Shown: positions 1 to 6,749 of the stretch, one piece after another
Layout of the letters: each line of letters starts with the position of its first letter
How positions within the stretch are numbered: position 1 is the stretch's first letter
Assembly: GCA_035688305.1 (NCBI GenBank)
Contig: DASSNC010000042.1
Coordinates: 1 to 15,962 of the forward strand
DNA from: 66-474 sp035688305
GTDB lineage: Bacteria > Pseudomonadota > Gammaproteobacteria > Xanthomonadales > Rhodanobacteraceae
DNA: 15,962 nucleotides
Direction of reading: 5' to 3'
Position numbers and translations under genes: made by a program
Notes under the pieces: model-generated
What the model was told of the DNA's origin: nothing
Databases searched by the model: none
Seen by the model: the letters and a program-made list of their open reading frames with translations, nothing else

Positions 1-2
1 GA

Positions 3-86
3 ATCCCGCCAGCGAAGTTCGCCGCCAACCATCGACAACAGCAGGAGATCGAAGCGAACAGCGAAACCCAAGCACCGATGCAGTAA
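3..86 (+). CDS. C-terminal end of an unidentified protein (partial)
   Basis: An open frame enters from the left edge and stops at TAA 84-86. It encodes about 27 residues rich in Gln, Glu, Ala and Asn, ending in APMQ, which looks like a disordered polar C-terminal tail. It is convergent with the 82-aa minus-strand gene that ends 4 bases later. Another frame is also open here, so the choice rests on the polar composition and on the stop sitting exactly at the convergent junction. No function can be assigned. Confidence 0.35.
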   Translation: MPPAKFAANHRQQQEIEANSETQAPMQ

Positions 87-89
87 CCT

Positions 90-338
90 TCAACCCACGG
101 ACTTCCTGCTTATCCGTGGCACGGCAACTGGGGGCAGGTCAACAGGACAAGTTCCGTCAGAACGGCCGTAGAAGTGCAATGGTTTCTTTTCGCGCAGGCA
201 GTCGTCGAACAACAGAATCTCCGGCCGTCCTTTCTCAGCGTAGGGGATCGCGGCCAGCACACCGTCGCAGTCGGAAATGCATTCCGTATTCACCGCGCGC
301 AGCAGATCGCCCACCGGCTTCAGCCCAACAAAACGCAT
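90..338 (-). CDS. hypothetical protein, 82 aa
   Basis: The frame is open further upstream to 506, but the start at 338 is preferred because a strong Shine-Dalgarno (AAGGGGGA) lies 5 bases before this ATG. The protein begins MRFVGLKPVG and has a CISDCDG stretch and a conserved-looking segment with KGRPEILLFDD. It has no transmembrane segment or signal peptide. I do not recognise the family. It is convergent with the partial plus-strand gene at 3-86 and lies in the putative left element next to the tRNA-Ala attachment site, so it is probably accessory DNA. Confidence 0.55.
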   Translation of the reverse strand: MRFVGLKPVGDLLRAVNTECISDCDGVLAAIPYAEKGRPEILLFDDCLREKKPLHFYGRSDGTCPVDLPPVAVPRISRKSVG

Positions 339-582
339 CCGTATCCCCCTTTGCCGACAAAATGGGCCGAGTGTTGCCGTAGCTTCGGTGGCCCCACCGG
401 CCTGCGCCTCGGCGCGCATGGTCAACCATACCGGTGTCGGCGGACTGAGTGCGATCGCAACTGCGTCAGGGTCTGGCCGATGGCTGGCACGCGAGCATGA
501 CTCCATGCTGGCGGAGCCGTCGCACGGTGCGGCATCTGTTGGGGCGTGGCTTCACTACAGCGACATCACGTCGATCCATGCG
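339..582. other. non-coding stretch, no gene recognised
   Basis: No open frame here has a convincing ribosome binding site or protein-like composition. The overlapping frames on both strands look like random high-GC reading frames. A short dyad (CGGTGG-cc-CCACCG, 386-399) about 50 bases upstream of the minus-strand gene's start could be an operator, but nothing else supports that. Confidence 0.4.
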
Positions 583-660
583 TGGGTACGCGTTTGGGTA
601 CACAAAGCCGCTTCAACGCTGCTTCTACGCCACAGCAATGGGTACAAATTTGGGTACACA
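583..660 (+). repeat. paired GGGTAC direct repeats (candidate integrase arm sites)
   Basis: GGGTAC occurs at 584, 596, 640 and 652, forming two pairs each with exactly 12-bp internal spacing. The two 22-bp units (583-604 and 639-660) differ only at three central bases, and each ends in TTTGGGTACACA. They lie about 55 bases from the 3' end of the tRNA-Ala. Short direct repeats with near-helical spacing beside a tRNA 3' end are typical of arm-type binding sites of tyrosine integrases, so this is probably one end of an element integrated at the tRNA. No integrase gene for it is in view. Confidence 0.6.
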
Positions 661-668
661 CAGGTACG

Positions 669-697
669 AAAAAGGCCCAAATCCGAAGATTGAGCCT
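669..697 (-). terminator. intrinsic terminator of tRNA-Ala
   Basis: Read on the minus strand, AGGCTCAATC pairs with GATTTGGGCCT (one G-U pair and one bulge), closed by a C(UUCG)G tetraloop and followed by five T's. It lies 19 bases beyond the CCA end of the tRNA-Ala. Stem, stable tetraloop and T tract together make a textbook Rho-independent terminator. Confidence 0.85.
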
Positions 698-715
698 GTC
701 GTAACTGCTTGATTT

Positions 716-791
716 TGGTGGAGCTGAGGAGGATCGAACTCCTGACCTCTGCATTGCGAACGCAGCGCTCTCCCAGCTGAGCTACAGCCCC
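716..791 (-). tRNA. tRNA-Ala (anticodon CGC)
   Basis: A complete 76-nt cloverleaf on the minus strand with encoded CCA at 716-718. The acceptor GGGGCTG pairs with CAGCTCC (one G-U). The D arm is GCTC...GAGC. The anticodon stem CTGCG/TGCAG holds loop TTCGCAA, giving anticodon CGC (plus-strand 756-758), which reads GCG. The T arm AGGAG/CTCCT has loop TTCGATC. An intrinsic terminator follows at 669-697. Its 3' end probably also serves as the attachment site of the element to the left. Confidence 0.97.
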
Positions 792-803
792 ACATTGGAT
801 TTG

Positions 804-835
804 CCGGAGTGGCCGCCCTGGTGGCGGCACTCCGG
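804..835 (-). other. strong hairpin between rnd and tRNA-Ala
   Basis: Inverted repeat with outer arms CCGGAGTG and CACTCCGG and an inner CCGCC/GGCGG stem with one bulged base. On the minus strand it lies downstream of rnd and 12 bases upstream of the mature tRNA 5' end. It has no T tract in either direction. It may act as an rnd transcript end or as a structured leader of the tRNA precursor. Confidence 0.5.
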
Positions 836-865
836 TCGCGGCGAAACCCTGCCAGCGAGCCGCGT

Positions 866-894
866 ATGGTAGCGCGATTCCGCGGACGCGCCAA
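866..894 (-). promoter_or_regulatory. candidate sigma-70 promoter for tRNA-Ala
   Basis: On the minus strand, TTGGCG (plus 889-894) is followed after exactly 17 bases by TACCAT (plus 866-871). Both are reasonable matches to the -35 and -10 consensus. Transcription would start near 859, giving a leader of about 65 nt that contains the hairpin at 804-835. Support is by consensus and position only. Confidence 0.45.
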
Positions 895-914
895 GCGCTG
901 CGGCGCCAGGGTAT

Positions 915-2000
915 TCAGTCCGGCAACAGCGCCGTCAACGGGGCGTGCAACAGCCCGGCACGCCAGCCCTGCAGCCCATCCGGCCACGCCTTGGTCACCG
1001 CGAATTCCTCGACCAGCCGGCGCGGGCACAACAAGCCGGCGGGCAGGTCGAGCTTCTCGGCGACGGCGTGCACGACGTGCCGCATCGCGTCGACAGCGTG
1101 TTTCGCGGGGCCCTTGGGGGACGCCGGAACCGGCGCAAGTTCGGCCAGCTCTTCGGTGCTGGCCGGCGCGCACAGCAACTCCAGCAGTTCGGTGCGTTGC
1201 GGGCCACGCAGGGCGCGTTGGCCTTTCACGCGGTCGAACAATTCCTGGGGCGTCGAAGGCGGCCGCTGCGCCAGGGCCAGGGCGTGCGCGTCGTCGATGA
1301 TCCAGGGTTTGGGCTTGTCGAGCGTGCGCGCGGTGGCTTCGCGCCACACGAGCACGCGGCGCAGGCGCGCCTGCGCTTCGGCGGGCCATTCCGCGGCGCC
1401 TGGGAAGCTGCGCTGGGGTTGCGGGTCGGGCTGGGTCCGATTGTGCTGCGCGCGTTGCACCATGCGTGCGCAATCCTCGGCGTGCCATTCAAGCCGGCCG
1501 CGGCTTTGCAGGGACTCGGTCAAGCGCGCGTGCAGCTCTGCAAGATGCGCAACATCCTGCTCCGCGTAGTCGAGTTGGCTGGCGGTGAGCGGACGCTGCA
1601 GCCAGTCCGAGCGGGTTTCATCCTTCGGGATGTCGATGCCAAGCATCGCCGCCACCAGCTTCTGGTAGCTGAGGCCCGGTCCCATTCCGCACAGTGCCGC
1701 GGCGATCTGGGTGTCGAACAGGCTCAGGGGGAAGTCGCCGAGCAGCGGCGCCATCGCTTCCAGGTCTTCGCTGGCGCTGTGCATCACGCAGGTCCGCCCG
1801 GTCACGAGTGCCAGCAGGTCGGCGTCAGCCGCGTAGGCCAGCGGGTCGATCAGCCAGCGCTCGCCGGCTTGCGCCGCCTGCACCAGGGCCAGCTTCGGGT
1901 AGTAGGTGTTGCGGCGCATGAACTCGGTATCGAGTCCCACGACGCCCGTGTCGGAGGAGGCGGTGAGTGCACCCGGGTGGTCGATCCAGGTGGCACTCAT
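915..2000 (-). CDS. rnd: ribonuclease D
   Basis: 361-aa 3'-to-5' exoribonuclease that trims tRNA precursors and other small structured RNAs in the cytoplasm. The DEDDy nuclease signature is intact: Asp24 and Glu26 in GLDTEF, Asp79 in HSASEDLEAM, and Tyr145/Asp149 in DYAEQDV. The nuclease domain covers about residues 5-170, followed by an HRDC-like helical domain (about 205-285) and a second helical C-terminal region containing LDLPAGLLCPRR. Length matches the family (about 370 aa). The start ATG at 2000 gives the expected short N-terminus; the much longer frame extending to 3092 overlaps the divergent gene and is spurious. It lies upstream of tRNA-Ala on the same strand and diverges from the FGE-like gene. 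Confidence 0.95.
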   Translation of the reverse strand: MSATWIDHPGALTASSDTGVVGLDTEFMRRNTYYPKLALVQAAQAGERWLIDPLAYAADADLLALVTGRTCVMHSASEDLEAMAPLLGDFPLSLFDTQIAAALCGMGPGLSYQKLVAAMLGIDIPKDETRSDWLQRPLTASQLDYAEQDVAHLAELHARLTESLQSRGRLEWHAEDCARMVQRAQHNRTQPDPQPQRSFPGAAEWPAEAQARLRRVLVWREATARTLDKPKPWIIDDAHALALAQRPPSTPQELFDRVKGQRALRGPQRTELLELLCAPASTEELAELAPVPASPKGPAKHAVDAMRHVVHAVAEKLDLPAGLLCPRRLVEEFAVTKAWPDGLQGWRAGLLHAPLTALLPD

Positions 2001-2089
2001 GGGTGGATGGCGCCCATTGGTTGGTGTTCCATTACGCGTCGGTTTGCTATCGTGAACCGCACACGATAACAGCCCAGCGCCGCCGCAGC
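2001..2089. promoter_or_regulatory. divergent promoter region with inverted repeat
   Basis: The 89-bp gap between rnd and the FGE-like gene contains a perfect 7-bp dyad, TATCGTG-aaccgca-CACGATA (2048-2068). For the plus-strand gene, TTGGTG (2021-2026) and TGCTAT (2045-2050) are 18 bases apart and could be a weak -35/-10 pair. For rnd, TTCACG (plus 2051-2056) and TAATGG (plus 2029-2034) are 16 bases apart. The dyad overlaps both candidates, so a shared regulator is possible. Confidence 0.3.
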
Positions 2090-4015
2090 ATGCCGAACCC
2101 GCAAGCCCTGACCCGACAACATGCCATCGGCGGCGCCATCGGCGTGCTGCTGCTGGTGTTCGCGTTGGTGTATCGCTTCTTTCCCGAGGCGCTGAAAGTG
2201 GAGCCTGCGTTGTTGCGGGCGCACCCGGCGGCGACCAGCAGTGCGCCGCTGGATGGCGCGCACGCGCCGCGGCGGCTGACTTCGGCGGAGTCCGAACTGC
2301 AAGCCGGCCCCCCGATTTCGTTGGCGCCAGCGGCCGTCCTCTCCGAGCGAGCGCGTCAAATTTCGTTTGCCGAGCATGCCGGCAAAGGCAAGGTCGCCGA
2401 TTTGCTTGGGCAGGCCGACGTGGCGGCGCGTGCGGGCAACCTGACCGGACCCGGCAAGGGCAGCGCGCTGGCGCTGGTGATCGAAGCCGCACAGCTTGCG
2501 CCGGATGACAAGCATGTGCGCTCGGCCGTCTCGCGCCTGCGTGCCCGGTTGCTGGCCGAAGCGCAGCAATCACTCGCCACCGACGATGCTGACGGAGCAC
2601 GTGCCGATCTCGCAGCGTTGAAGCAACTGCCCGGCCCGCAGGACGGCCTGGTGGCGCTGGCGGCGCGCATCGACGTGGCCGCGAAGGTACAACCGTTGTT
2701 GGAGCAGGGGTCCACATTGCTGCAGCAGGGCAAGCTGGAAGGCCCGAGCGAAGACAACGCACTGGCGGTGTACCGCAAGGTGCTGGGACTGGATCCGGAA
2801 AACATCGTGGCGCGCCAGGGCCTGTTGCGCGTGCAGCGTGCGGCGCTGGATCGCGCATTGACGGCCGCGGCCCAGAATGATGATGCCAAGGCCGACGCCG
2901 CGCTCGCCGATGCTGCGTCGATCCTGCCGTCGTCCGCCGACCTCGCCGATGCGCGCACGCGCATCGCGGCGATGCGCAGCGGCCGCGCGGCCAGCCTGAT
3001 GGCCCAGGCCGAATCCGCATTCGACGCCGGCAACCTTGGCTTGGCACAGAGCCTCGTCGAGCAGGCCGGAAAGCTGGGGGCAGCGACGGCACCCTTCCTC
3101 GACAAGTTGCAGAACGCGCGCGAGTACGCCAATTTCCATCCGGGCCAGGTGTTCACCGACCACTTCCTCGACATCGTCGGCAGCGCGCCGTCGATGGTGG
3201 TGATCCCACACGGGGATTTCCAGATGGGTTCGCCATCGCGGGCGCGGGTGCAGACAGGTGCCGAGCAGCCGCAACACCTGGTGACGATCGCCAAGGGTTT
3301 CGCGCTGGGGCGCAGCGAAGTCACGGTCGCCGAGTTCCGGGCGTTCGTGCAGGCATCGGGTTACGTCCCGGATGCCGATCGCCTTGGTGGCGCGTCGGTG
3401 TACGACGAATCGAACGGCCGCATGCAGACGCGCGAAAACGTCGATTGGCGTGACAACTATGCCGGCAAGCGCGCCCGCGACGACGATCCGGTAGTCAATG
3501 TTTCGTGGAACGACGCCCAGGCCTACGTGGAGTGGTTGTCCAAACGCACCGGGCAGCACTATCGCTTGCCGACCGAGGCCGAATTCGAATACGCCGTGCG
3601 CGCCGGCACCACCACGCTGTACTGGTGGGGGAACGGCACGCCGAAATCGGTCGTGGAAAACCTGACCGGCTCCGGCGACCGTTCACCTGCGCACCGCAGT
3701 TGGGCCAATGCCTTCCGCAACTACAGCGACGGCCATTGGGGCCCGGCACCGGTGATGAGCTTCACGCCCAACCCGTTCGGCCTCTACGACATGAGCGGCA
3801 ACGTCTCGGAATGGGTCGCCGATTGCTGGCACGACAATTACAATCGTGCGCCGGCGGATGGGAGTGCGTGGGTCAATCCGGGTTGCAGCGAGCGCGTGCT
3901 GCGCGGCGGCTCGTGGGGCAGCGCACCCGATCAGGATCGCTCCGCGTTCCGGCAGGGTGCGATCGCCGATACCCGCAGTGGGCGGGTCGGGTTCCGGGTG
4001 GCGCGGGATCTATAG
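2090..4015 (+). CDS. membrane-anchored FGE/SUMF1-like domain protein, probably not an active FGE
   Basis: 641 aa. One N-terminal transmembrane helix (about 13-31) follows a short cytoplasmic end, placing the rest in the periplasm. Residues about 100-345 are Ala-rich helical, TPR-like repeats. Residues about 365-641 form an FGE-sulfatase/SUMF1 domain: VVIPHGDFQMGS, EVTVAEFRAFV, VNVSWNDAQAYVEWLS, YRLPTEAEFEYA, GLYDMSGNVSEWV, VLRGGSW and GRVGFRVARD. Genuine FGEs carry two catalytic cysteines just after GGS; here those positions are Ser611 and Asp616, so it should not convert Cys to formylglycine by the known mechanism. The start at 2090 is chosen because it places the transmembrane segment at the N-terminus; the Shine-Dalgarno is weak. 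A sensing, scaffolding or different metal-dependent role is possible. Confidence 0.85.
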   Translation: MPNPQALTRQHAIGGAIGVLLLVFALVYRFFPEALKVEPALLRAHPAATSSAPLDGAHAPRRLTSAESELQAGPPISLAPAAVLSERARQISFAEHAGKGKVADLLGQADVAARAGNLTGPGKGSALALVIEAAQLAPDDKHVRSAVSRLRARLLAEAQQSLATDDADGARADLAALKQLPGPQDGLVALAARIDVAAKVQPLLEQGSTLLQQGKLEGPSEDNALAVYRKVLGLDPENIVARQGLLRVQRAALDRALTAAAQNDDAKADAALADAASILPSSADLADARTRIAAMRSGRAASLMAQAESAFDAGNLGLAQSLVEQAGKLGAATAPFLDKLQNAREYANFHPGQVFTDHFLDIVGSAPSMVVIPHGDFQMGSPSRARVQTGAEQPQHLVTIAKGFALGRSEVTVAEFRAFVQASGYVPDADRLGGASVYDESNGRMQTRENVDWRDNYAGKRARDDDPVVNVSWNDAQAYVEWLSKRTGQHYRLPTEAEFEYAVRAGTTTLYWWGNGTPKSVVENLTGSGDRSPAHRSWANAFRNYSDGHWGPAPVMSFTPNPFGLYDMSGNVSEWVADCWHDNYNRAPADGSAWVNPGCSERVLRGGSWGSAPDQDRSAFRQGAIADTRSGRVGFRVARDL

Positions 4016-4088
4016 GGCCGACGCCGGAGCGCGAGCCATGGCGTTCGACGTTCCGCGGCAGGAGCGCTCGCGGAAAAACATGGATGGG

Positions 4089-4106
4089 TGGTGCCGAAGG
4101 TGGGAC
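4089..4106 (-). other. candidate attL: 3' end of a tRNA-Leu-type gene
   Basis: TGGTGCCGAAGGTGGGAC is the reverse complement of GTCCCACCTTCGGCACCA, which has the form of a T-arm 3' strand, acceptor strand CTTCGGC, discriminator A and CCA. The acceptor matches that of E. coli tRNA-Leu(CAA) (GCCGAAG/CTTCGGC). No tRNA body follows on the right, so only the 3' end is present. That is expected for the attachment-site copy left at the far side of an element integrated in a tRNA gene. The intact tRNA should be at the element's right end, beyond the window. Confidence 0.6.
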
Positions 4107-4116
4107 ACTAAACTAG

Positions 4117-4196
4117 GTTTCAAGCCGTTTCACTGAATCTCACGCGACCCTCCGAAAGCATTGCATATAGCCGGTTTCACGTTTCAAGACGTTTCA
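4117..4196 (+). repeat. GTTTCA direct repeats (candidate integrase arm sites)
   Basis: GTTTCA occurs five times, at 4117, 4127, 4174, 4181 and 4191. Two 16-bp units, GTTTCAAGCCGTTTCA (4117-4132) and GTTTCAAGACGTTTCA (4181-4196), differ at one base, and each has 10-bp internal spacing. They lie between the tRNA-end fragment and the integrase start. Position and helical spacing fit arm-type integrase or excisionase binding sites. Confidence 0.6.
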
Positions 4197-4206
4197 GGAC
4201 GACCCA

Positions 4207-4235
4207 TTGCATTGCGCTGCAGTTGAGGGTAGGAT
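4207..4235 (+). promoter_or_regulatory. candidate promoter of the integrase gene
   Basis: TTGCAT (4207-4212) and TAGGAT (4230-4235) are separated by 17 bases and lie 37 bases upstream of the integrase ATG. The GTTTCA repeats end 10 bases upstream, so integrase or excisionase binding there could repress this promoter. Consensus match only. Confidence 0.4.
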
Positions 4236-4272
4236 GCGGGTAGGTTGATCAGAGTCCGAAACGGGGAACCGC

Positions 4273-5484
4273 ATGCTGACGCTACCCGCAGTCAAGAATG
4301 CCAGGCCGAGAACGAAGCCCTACAAGCTCGCCGATGGCATGGGGCTGTCGCTACTCGTCGAACCCACTGGCGCGAAACTTTGGCGCTATCGGTTTCGCTA
4401 CGGCGGCAAGGAATCAATGCTCTCATTCGGCGCATGGCCGGAGGTGTCAATTGCCGACGCCCGCGCACAGCGTGACGACGCCCGTCGCCAACTTCGCGAG
4501 GGTGTCAACCCATCGGCCGCACGCAAGCATGCGCGCATCGAGCGCGAGGTCGCCAGCGGTAACACCTTCCACGCGGTTGCCGCCGACTGGATCGAAGCAA
4601 ACAAAAACCAGTGGCTCGAATCGCACAAGCAACGTCTGCAGCGCAGCCTCGATCGCGACATCTTGCCCACGCTTGGCGACCGCCCGATTGCCGACATCAC
4701 CGCGGCGGAGGTGCTGGCCGTTGTGCGCAAGGTCGAGAAGCGCGACGCACTCGATCAAGCTAAGCGCGTGCTGCAAAGGCTCACCAGCATCTTCGCGCTT
4801 GGCGTGTCGTCGATGCGCTGCCCAGCCAACCCGGCCCGAGAGTTGCGGGGTGCGTTGAAGAAGGCGCCGCGCGTGACGCACCGCGCTTCGCTGTCATTGG
4901 ATGCGCTGCCAGACTATTTCCAGCGGTTTGACAGATTGAAGGCCGATCCGGTGACCCGCGCGGCGCTGGCATTGCTGCCGCTGACGGTGGTGCGTGTCTC
5001 CGAACTGGTGAATGCGCCGTGGTCAGAATTTGACCTGGACGCCGCCTTGTGGATCATCCCGGCCGAGCGCATGAAGATGGCGCGCGAGCACCGGGTGCCG
5101 CTGTCCCGGCAGGCGGTGGAAATCCTGCGGACGCTGCGAGCGATTGCCGACAACGCGCTGGTGTTCCCGAGTCCGTTGAATCCGCGGCAACCGTTGTCCA
5201 TCAACGCACCGCTGGTGGCGCTGCGCCGCATGGGTTACGCGGCCGGCGAACTCACCTTGCACGGCTGGCGATCAACGTTCAGCACTTGGGCCTATGAAAG
5301 CGGTTATGACGGCAACGTCATTGAAATCACGCTTGCACACGTGGACAAGAACGCCGTACGTGGCGCATACAACAACGCGACATACATGGACAAGCGTCGC
5401 CAGTTGCTGCAGGACTGGGCCGGCCTGCTCGACGCCAAGCGCGCAGGCGCCCAAGTCATCCCCATTCGCCGGAAACGGCGATAG
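4273..5484 (+). CDS. int: P4-type tyrosine integrase
   Basis: 403 aa, the usual length for the family. It catalyses site-specific integration and excision of the element. The N-terminal DUF4102-like region (about 1-90) has KPYKLADGMGLSLLVEPTG and LWRYRFRYGGKE. An arm-binding/SAM-like region follows (about 98-190), then the catalytic domain (about 205-385). The predicted catalytic set is complete: Arg241 in VVRVSEL, Lys268, His330 and Arg333 in HGWRSTF, His356 in ITLAHVD, and Tyr366 in RGAYNNATY. GGGGAA lies 4 bases before the ATG. It is the first gene inside the tRNA-derived edge at 4089 and reads into the element. A CPxNP-type motif (CPANPARE) typical of these enzymes is present at 183-190. 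Confidence 0.95.
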   Translation: MLTLPAVKNARPRTKPYKLADGMGLSLLVEPTGAKLWRYRFRYGGKESMLSFGAWPEVSIADARAQRDDARRQLREGVNPSAARKHARIEREVASGNTFHAVAADWIEANKNQWLESHKQRLQRSLDRDILPTLGDRPIADITAAEVLAVVRKVEKRDALDQAKRVLQRLTSIFALGVSSMRCPANPARELRGALKKAPRVTHRASLSLDALPDYFQRFDRLKADPVTRAALALLPLTVVRVSELVNAPWSEFDLDAALWIIPAERMKMAREHRVPLSRQAVEILRTLRAIADNALVFPSPLNPRQPLSINAPLVALRRMGYAAGELTLHGWRSTFSTWAYESGYDGNVIEITLAHVDKNAVRGAYNNATYMDKRRQLLQDWAGLLDAKRAGAQVIPIRRKRR

Positions 5485-5491
5485 CGGGCAA

Positions 5492-5511
5492 CCGGGTGTA
5501 CGCGCACCCGG
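5492..5511 (+). terminator. hairpin after the integrase, possible terminator
   Basis: Perfect 7-bp stem CCGGGTG/CACCCGG with a 6-base loop, starting 7 bases after the integrase stop codon. It is followed by a pyrimidine-rich stretch but not a true T tract, so it would be a weak terminator or an RNA-processing hairpin separating int from the downstream train. Confidence 0.35.
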
Positions 5512-5545
5512 CGCCCTTCCACAACTGCCTAAATAGGAGGCAATC

Positions 5546-5857
5546 ATGGCAACCGAAAGTGTAGCAACCGCAGCGACGGGATTGAACGAGGCGCACGAAA
5601 GAGACTTGAACATTTTCAAGCGCGTTATGGACTCGGAAACCGCCGAGGCATTGTTCCGGGCGATGTCCGTCCTAGCGTTGAGCATCGAGGCTACCGATGG
5701 CCGATCGCTGGATCGCGTTTATCTAGAATGGCCGAACGTCGGCCGGACAGTATGGGAGCTATTGGATGGCGTCATGATCCGCGCGGGCGTGTCTGACGGC
5801 AAGGAACGCCCATGGGACAGCCATGGGGAAACGGCGCAGCATGGCGGTGCAGCATGA
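5546..5857 (+). CDS. hypothetical protein, 103 aa
   Basis: Starts at ATG 5546 with a strong Shine-Dalgarno, TAGGAGG, 5 bases upstream. The protein is mostly helical and acidic in the middle (HERDLNIFKRVMDSETAEAL), with a Gly/His-rich end (HGETAQHGGAA). It has no membrane segment and no recognised domain. It is the first gene after the integrase, and its stop overlaps the next start as ATGA, so the two are probably translationally coupled. Early-region accessory gene of unknown role. Confidence 0.7.
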   Translation: MATESVATAATGLNEAHERDLNIFKRVMDSETAEALFRAMSVLALSIEATDGRSLDRVYLEWPNVGRTVWELLDGVMIRAGVSDGKERPWDSHGETAQHGGAA

Positions 5858-6135
5858 ACGCCAAGGAATCACGCCGCGGCTTGGATGTTAGTTTGTTCGA
5901 CGAGGCTTTTCGTTTGTTCTACGCGATGGACGCCGAGTCACGGCAGTTTTGGCTGTTGGCGGGTGGCGCCTTGATTTGCGGGGAACTCAGTGGGGATGAT
6001 CTGGACCGCATAACGGCTGCACCAGACGCGAAGGCAGCGTGGCGGGAGTGGTATGCGCGGATTGGTGCTGCGCGACGTGCTCGCATCACGTGGGCGATCG
6101 GCGCTATCTCCAACAAGGCAAACACTGTCGCGTAA
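5854..6135 (+). CDS. hypothetical protein, 93 aa
   Basis: The start at 5854 is chosen because it forms an ATGA overlap with the preceding stop. The frame is open upstream to 5812, but those codons overlap the previous gene. The protein begins MNAKESRRGLDVSLFDEAFRL and ends with a basic helical stretch (GAARRARITWAIGA). The hydrophobic segment FWLLAGGALICG near residue 30 is short and probably a buried helix, not a membrane anchor. No family recognised. Confidence 0.7.
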   Translation: MNAKESRRGLDVSLFDEAFRLFYAMDAESRQFWLLAGGALICGELSGDDLDRITAAPDAKAAWREWYARIGAARRARITWAIGAISNKANTVA

Positions 6136-6226
6136 CCGTACACGCCACGGCTAGGCCAGCTACCGAACGCGCGGATACCTTCACCGCGTTGCCGTGGTGT
6201 CTTATGAAGGGCGAGGAAGGTGCGCG

Positions 6227-6730
6227 ATGAAGCGAGACTGGCGCCAAATTCTGCGCGGAGTCACTCTCCGCGAACTTCAGGACCACCCTGACCGGTACTG
6301 TAAGGAACCTTACCGTACAGCATTGCTGGAGGCTGCTGCGGCAATGACGGTGAAATTCGAAAACCCTATCAATCATCTTCCGGCGGAATACAGAGCAGAG
6401 GTTCACGAGTGGCCGCAAAGCGCAAAAGAGGCTCTCACCCCCGGTGAGGCCGTTAGCATAATCGAAGGGCTGATGCGCGTTCCACGGAGTCGCGGCGGCA
6501 AAAAGACGGCAACAGTTTTGCGAGCAAGAGCGGCGCATTGGCATGCGGAGTGCGCAGACAAAGCCCGGGAGATGCTGACGCAAGGTCGGGCGCCCCGCGA
6601 ACTGACCGGAATCCTTGCCAAGCGGTTCGGCGCATCGTCGCGCCAAGTGCGAACTGTGCTGAAAGCAGCCGGTCTGCTGACAGCGAGAAGCAGGGAAGTG
6701 AGACGCTCGCGTGTCGGTCGCGATCTTTGA
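6227..6730 (+). CDS. hypothetical protein with C-terminal repeated HTH-like module, 167 aa
   Basis: The ATG at 6227 is preferred over an upstream in-frame ATG at 6194 because GAGGAAGG lies 6 bases before it. Residues 1-95 are of unknown type. Residues about 99-154 form a compact module: HWHAECADKAREML, QGRAPRELTGILAKRF and SSRQVRTVLKAAGLL. The last two parts look like a helix-turn-helix in which a helix ending in a basic/aromatic pair is followed by a SRQVRT recognition-like helix. The same module ends the next gene, with about 36 of 56 identical residues by my count. A DNA-binding regulatory role is inferred. Confidence 0.7.
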   Translation: MKRDWRQILRGVTLRELQDHPDRYCKEPYRTALLEAAAAMTVKFENPINHLPAEYRAEVHEWPQSAKEALTPGEAVSIIEGLMRVPRSRGGKKTATVLRARAAHWHAECADKAREMLTQGRAPRELTGILAKRFGASSRQVRTVLKAAGLLTARSREVRRSRVGRDL

Positions 6731-6749
6731 GAGCGCGGGGAAGCGTGCC

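Noticed and set aside
583..660. CRISPR array
   Set aside because: The repeats are only two units with internal substructure and no spacer regularity; nothing else in the window resembles a CRISPR array or cas gene.
625..1488. 287-aa minus-strand frame through tRNA-Ala and rnd
   Set aside because: It crosses the tRNA and its terminator and is out of frame with RNase D.
2001..3092. Long upstream extension of the rnd reading frame on the minus strand
   Set aside because: It runs antisense through the FGE-like gene and has Pro/Arg/Ala composition of a shadow frame; RNase D begins normally at 2000.
4051..4075. Inverted repeat TTCCGCG/CGCGGAA after the FGE-like gene as a terminator
   Set aside because: The stem is real but is followed by A's, not T's, and has an 11-base loop, so it does not fit an intrinsic terminator in either direction.
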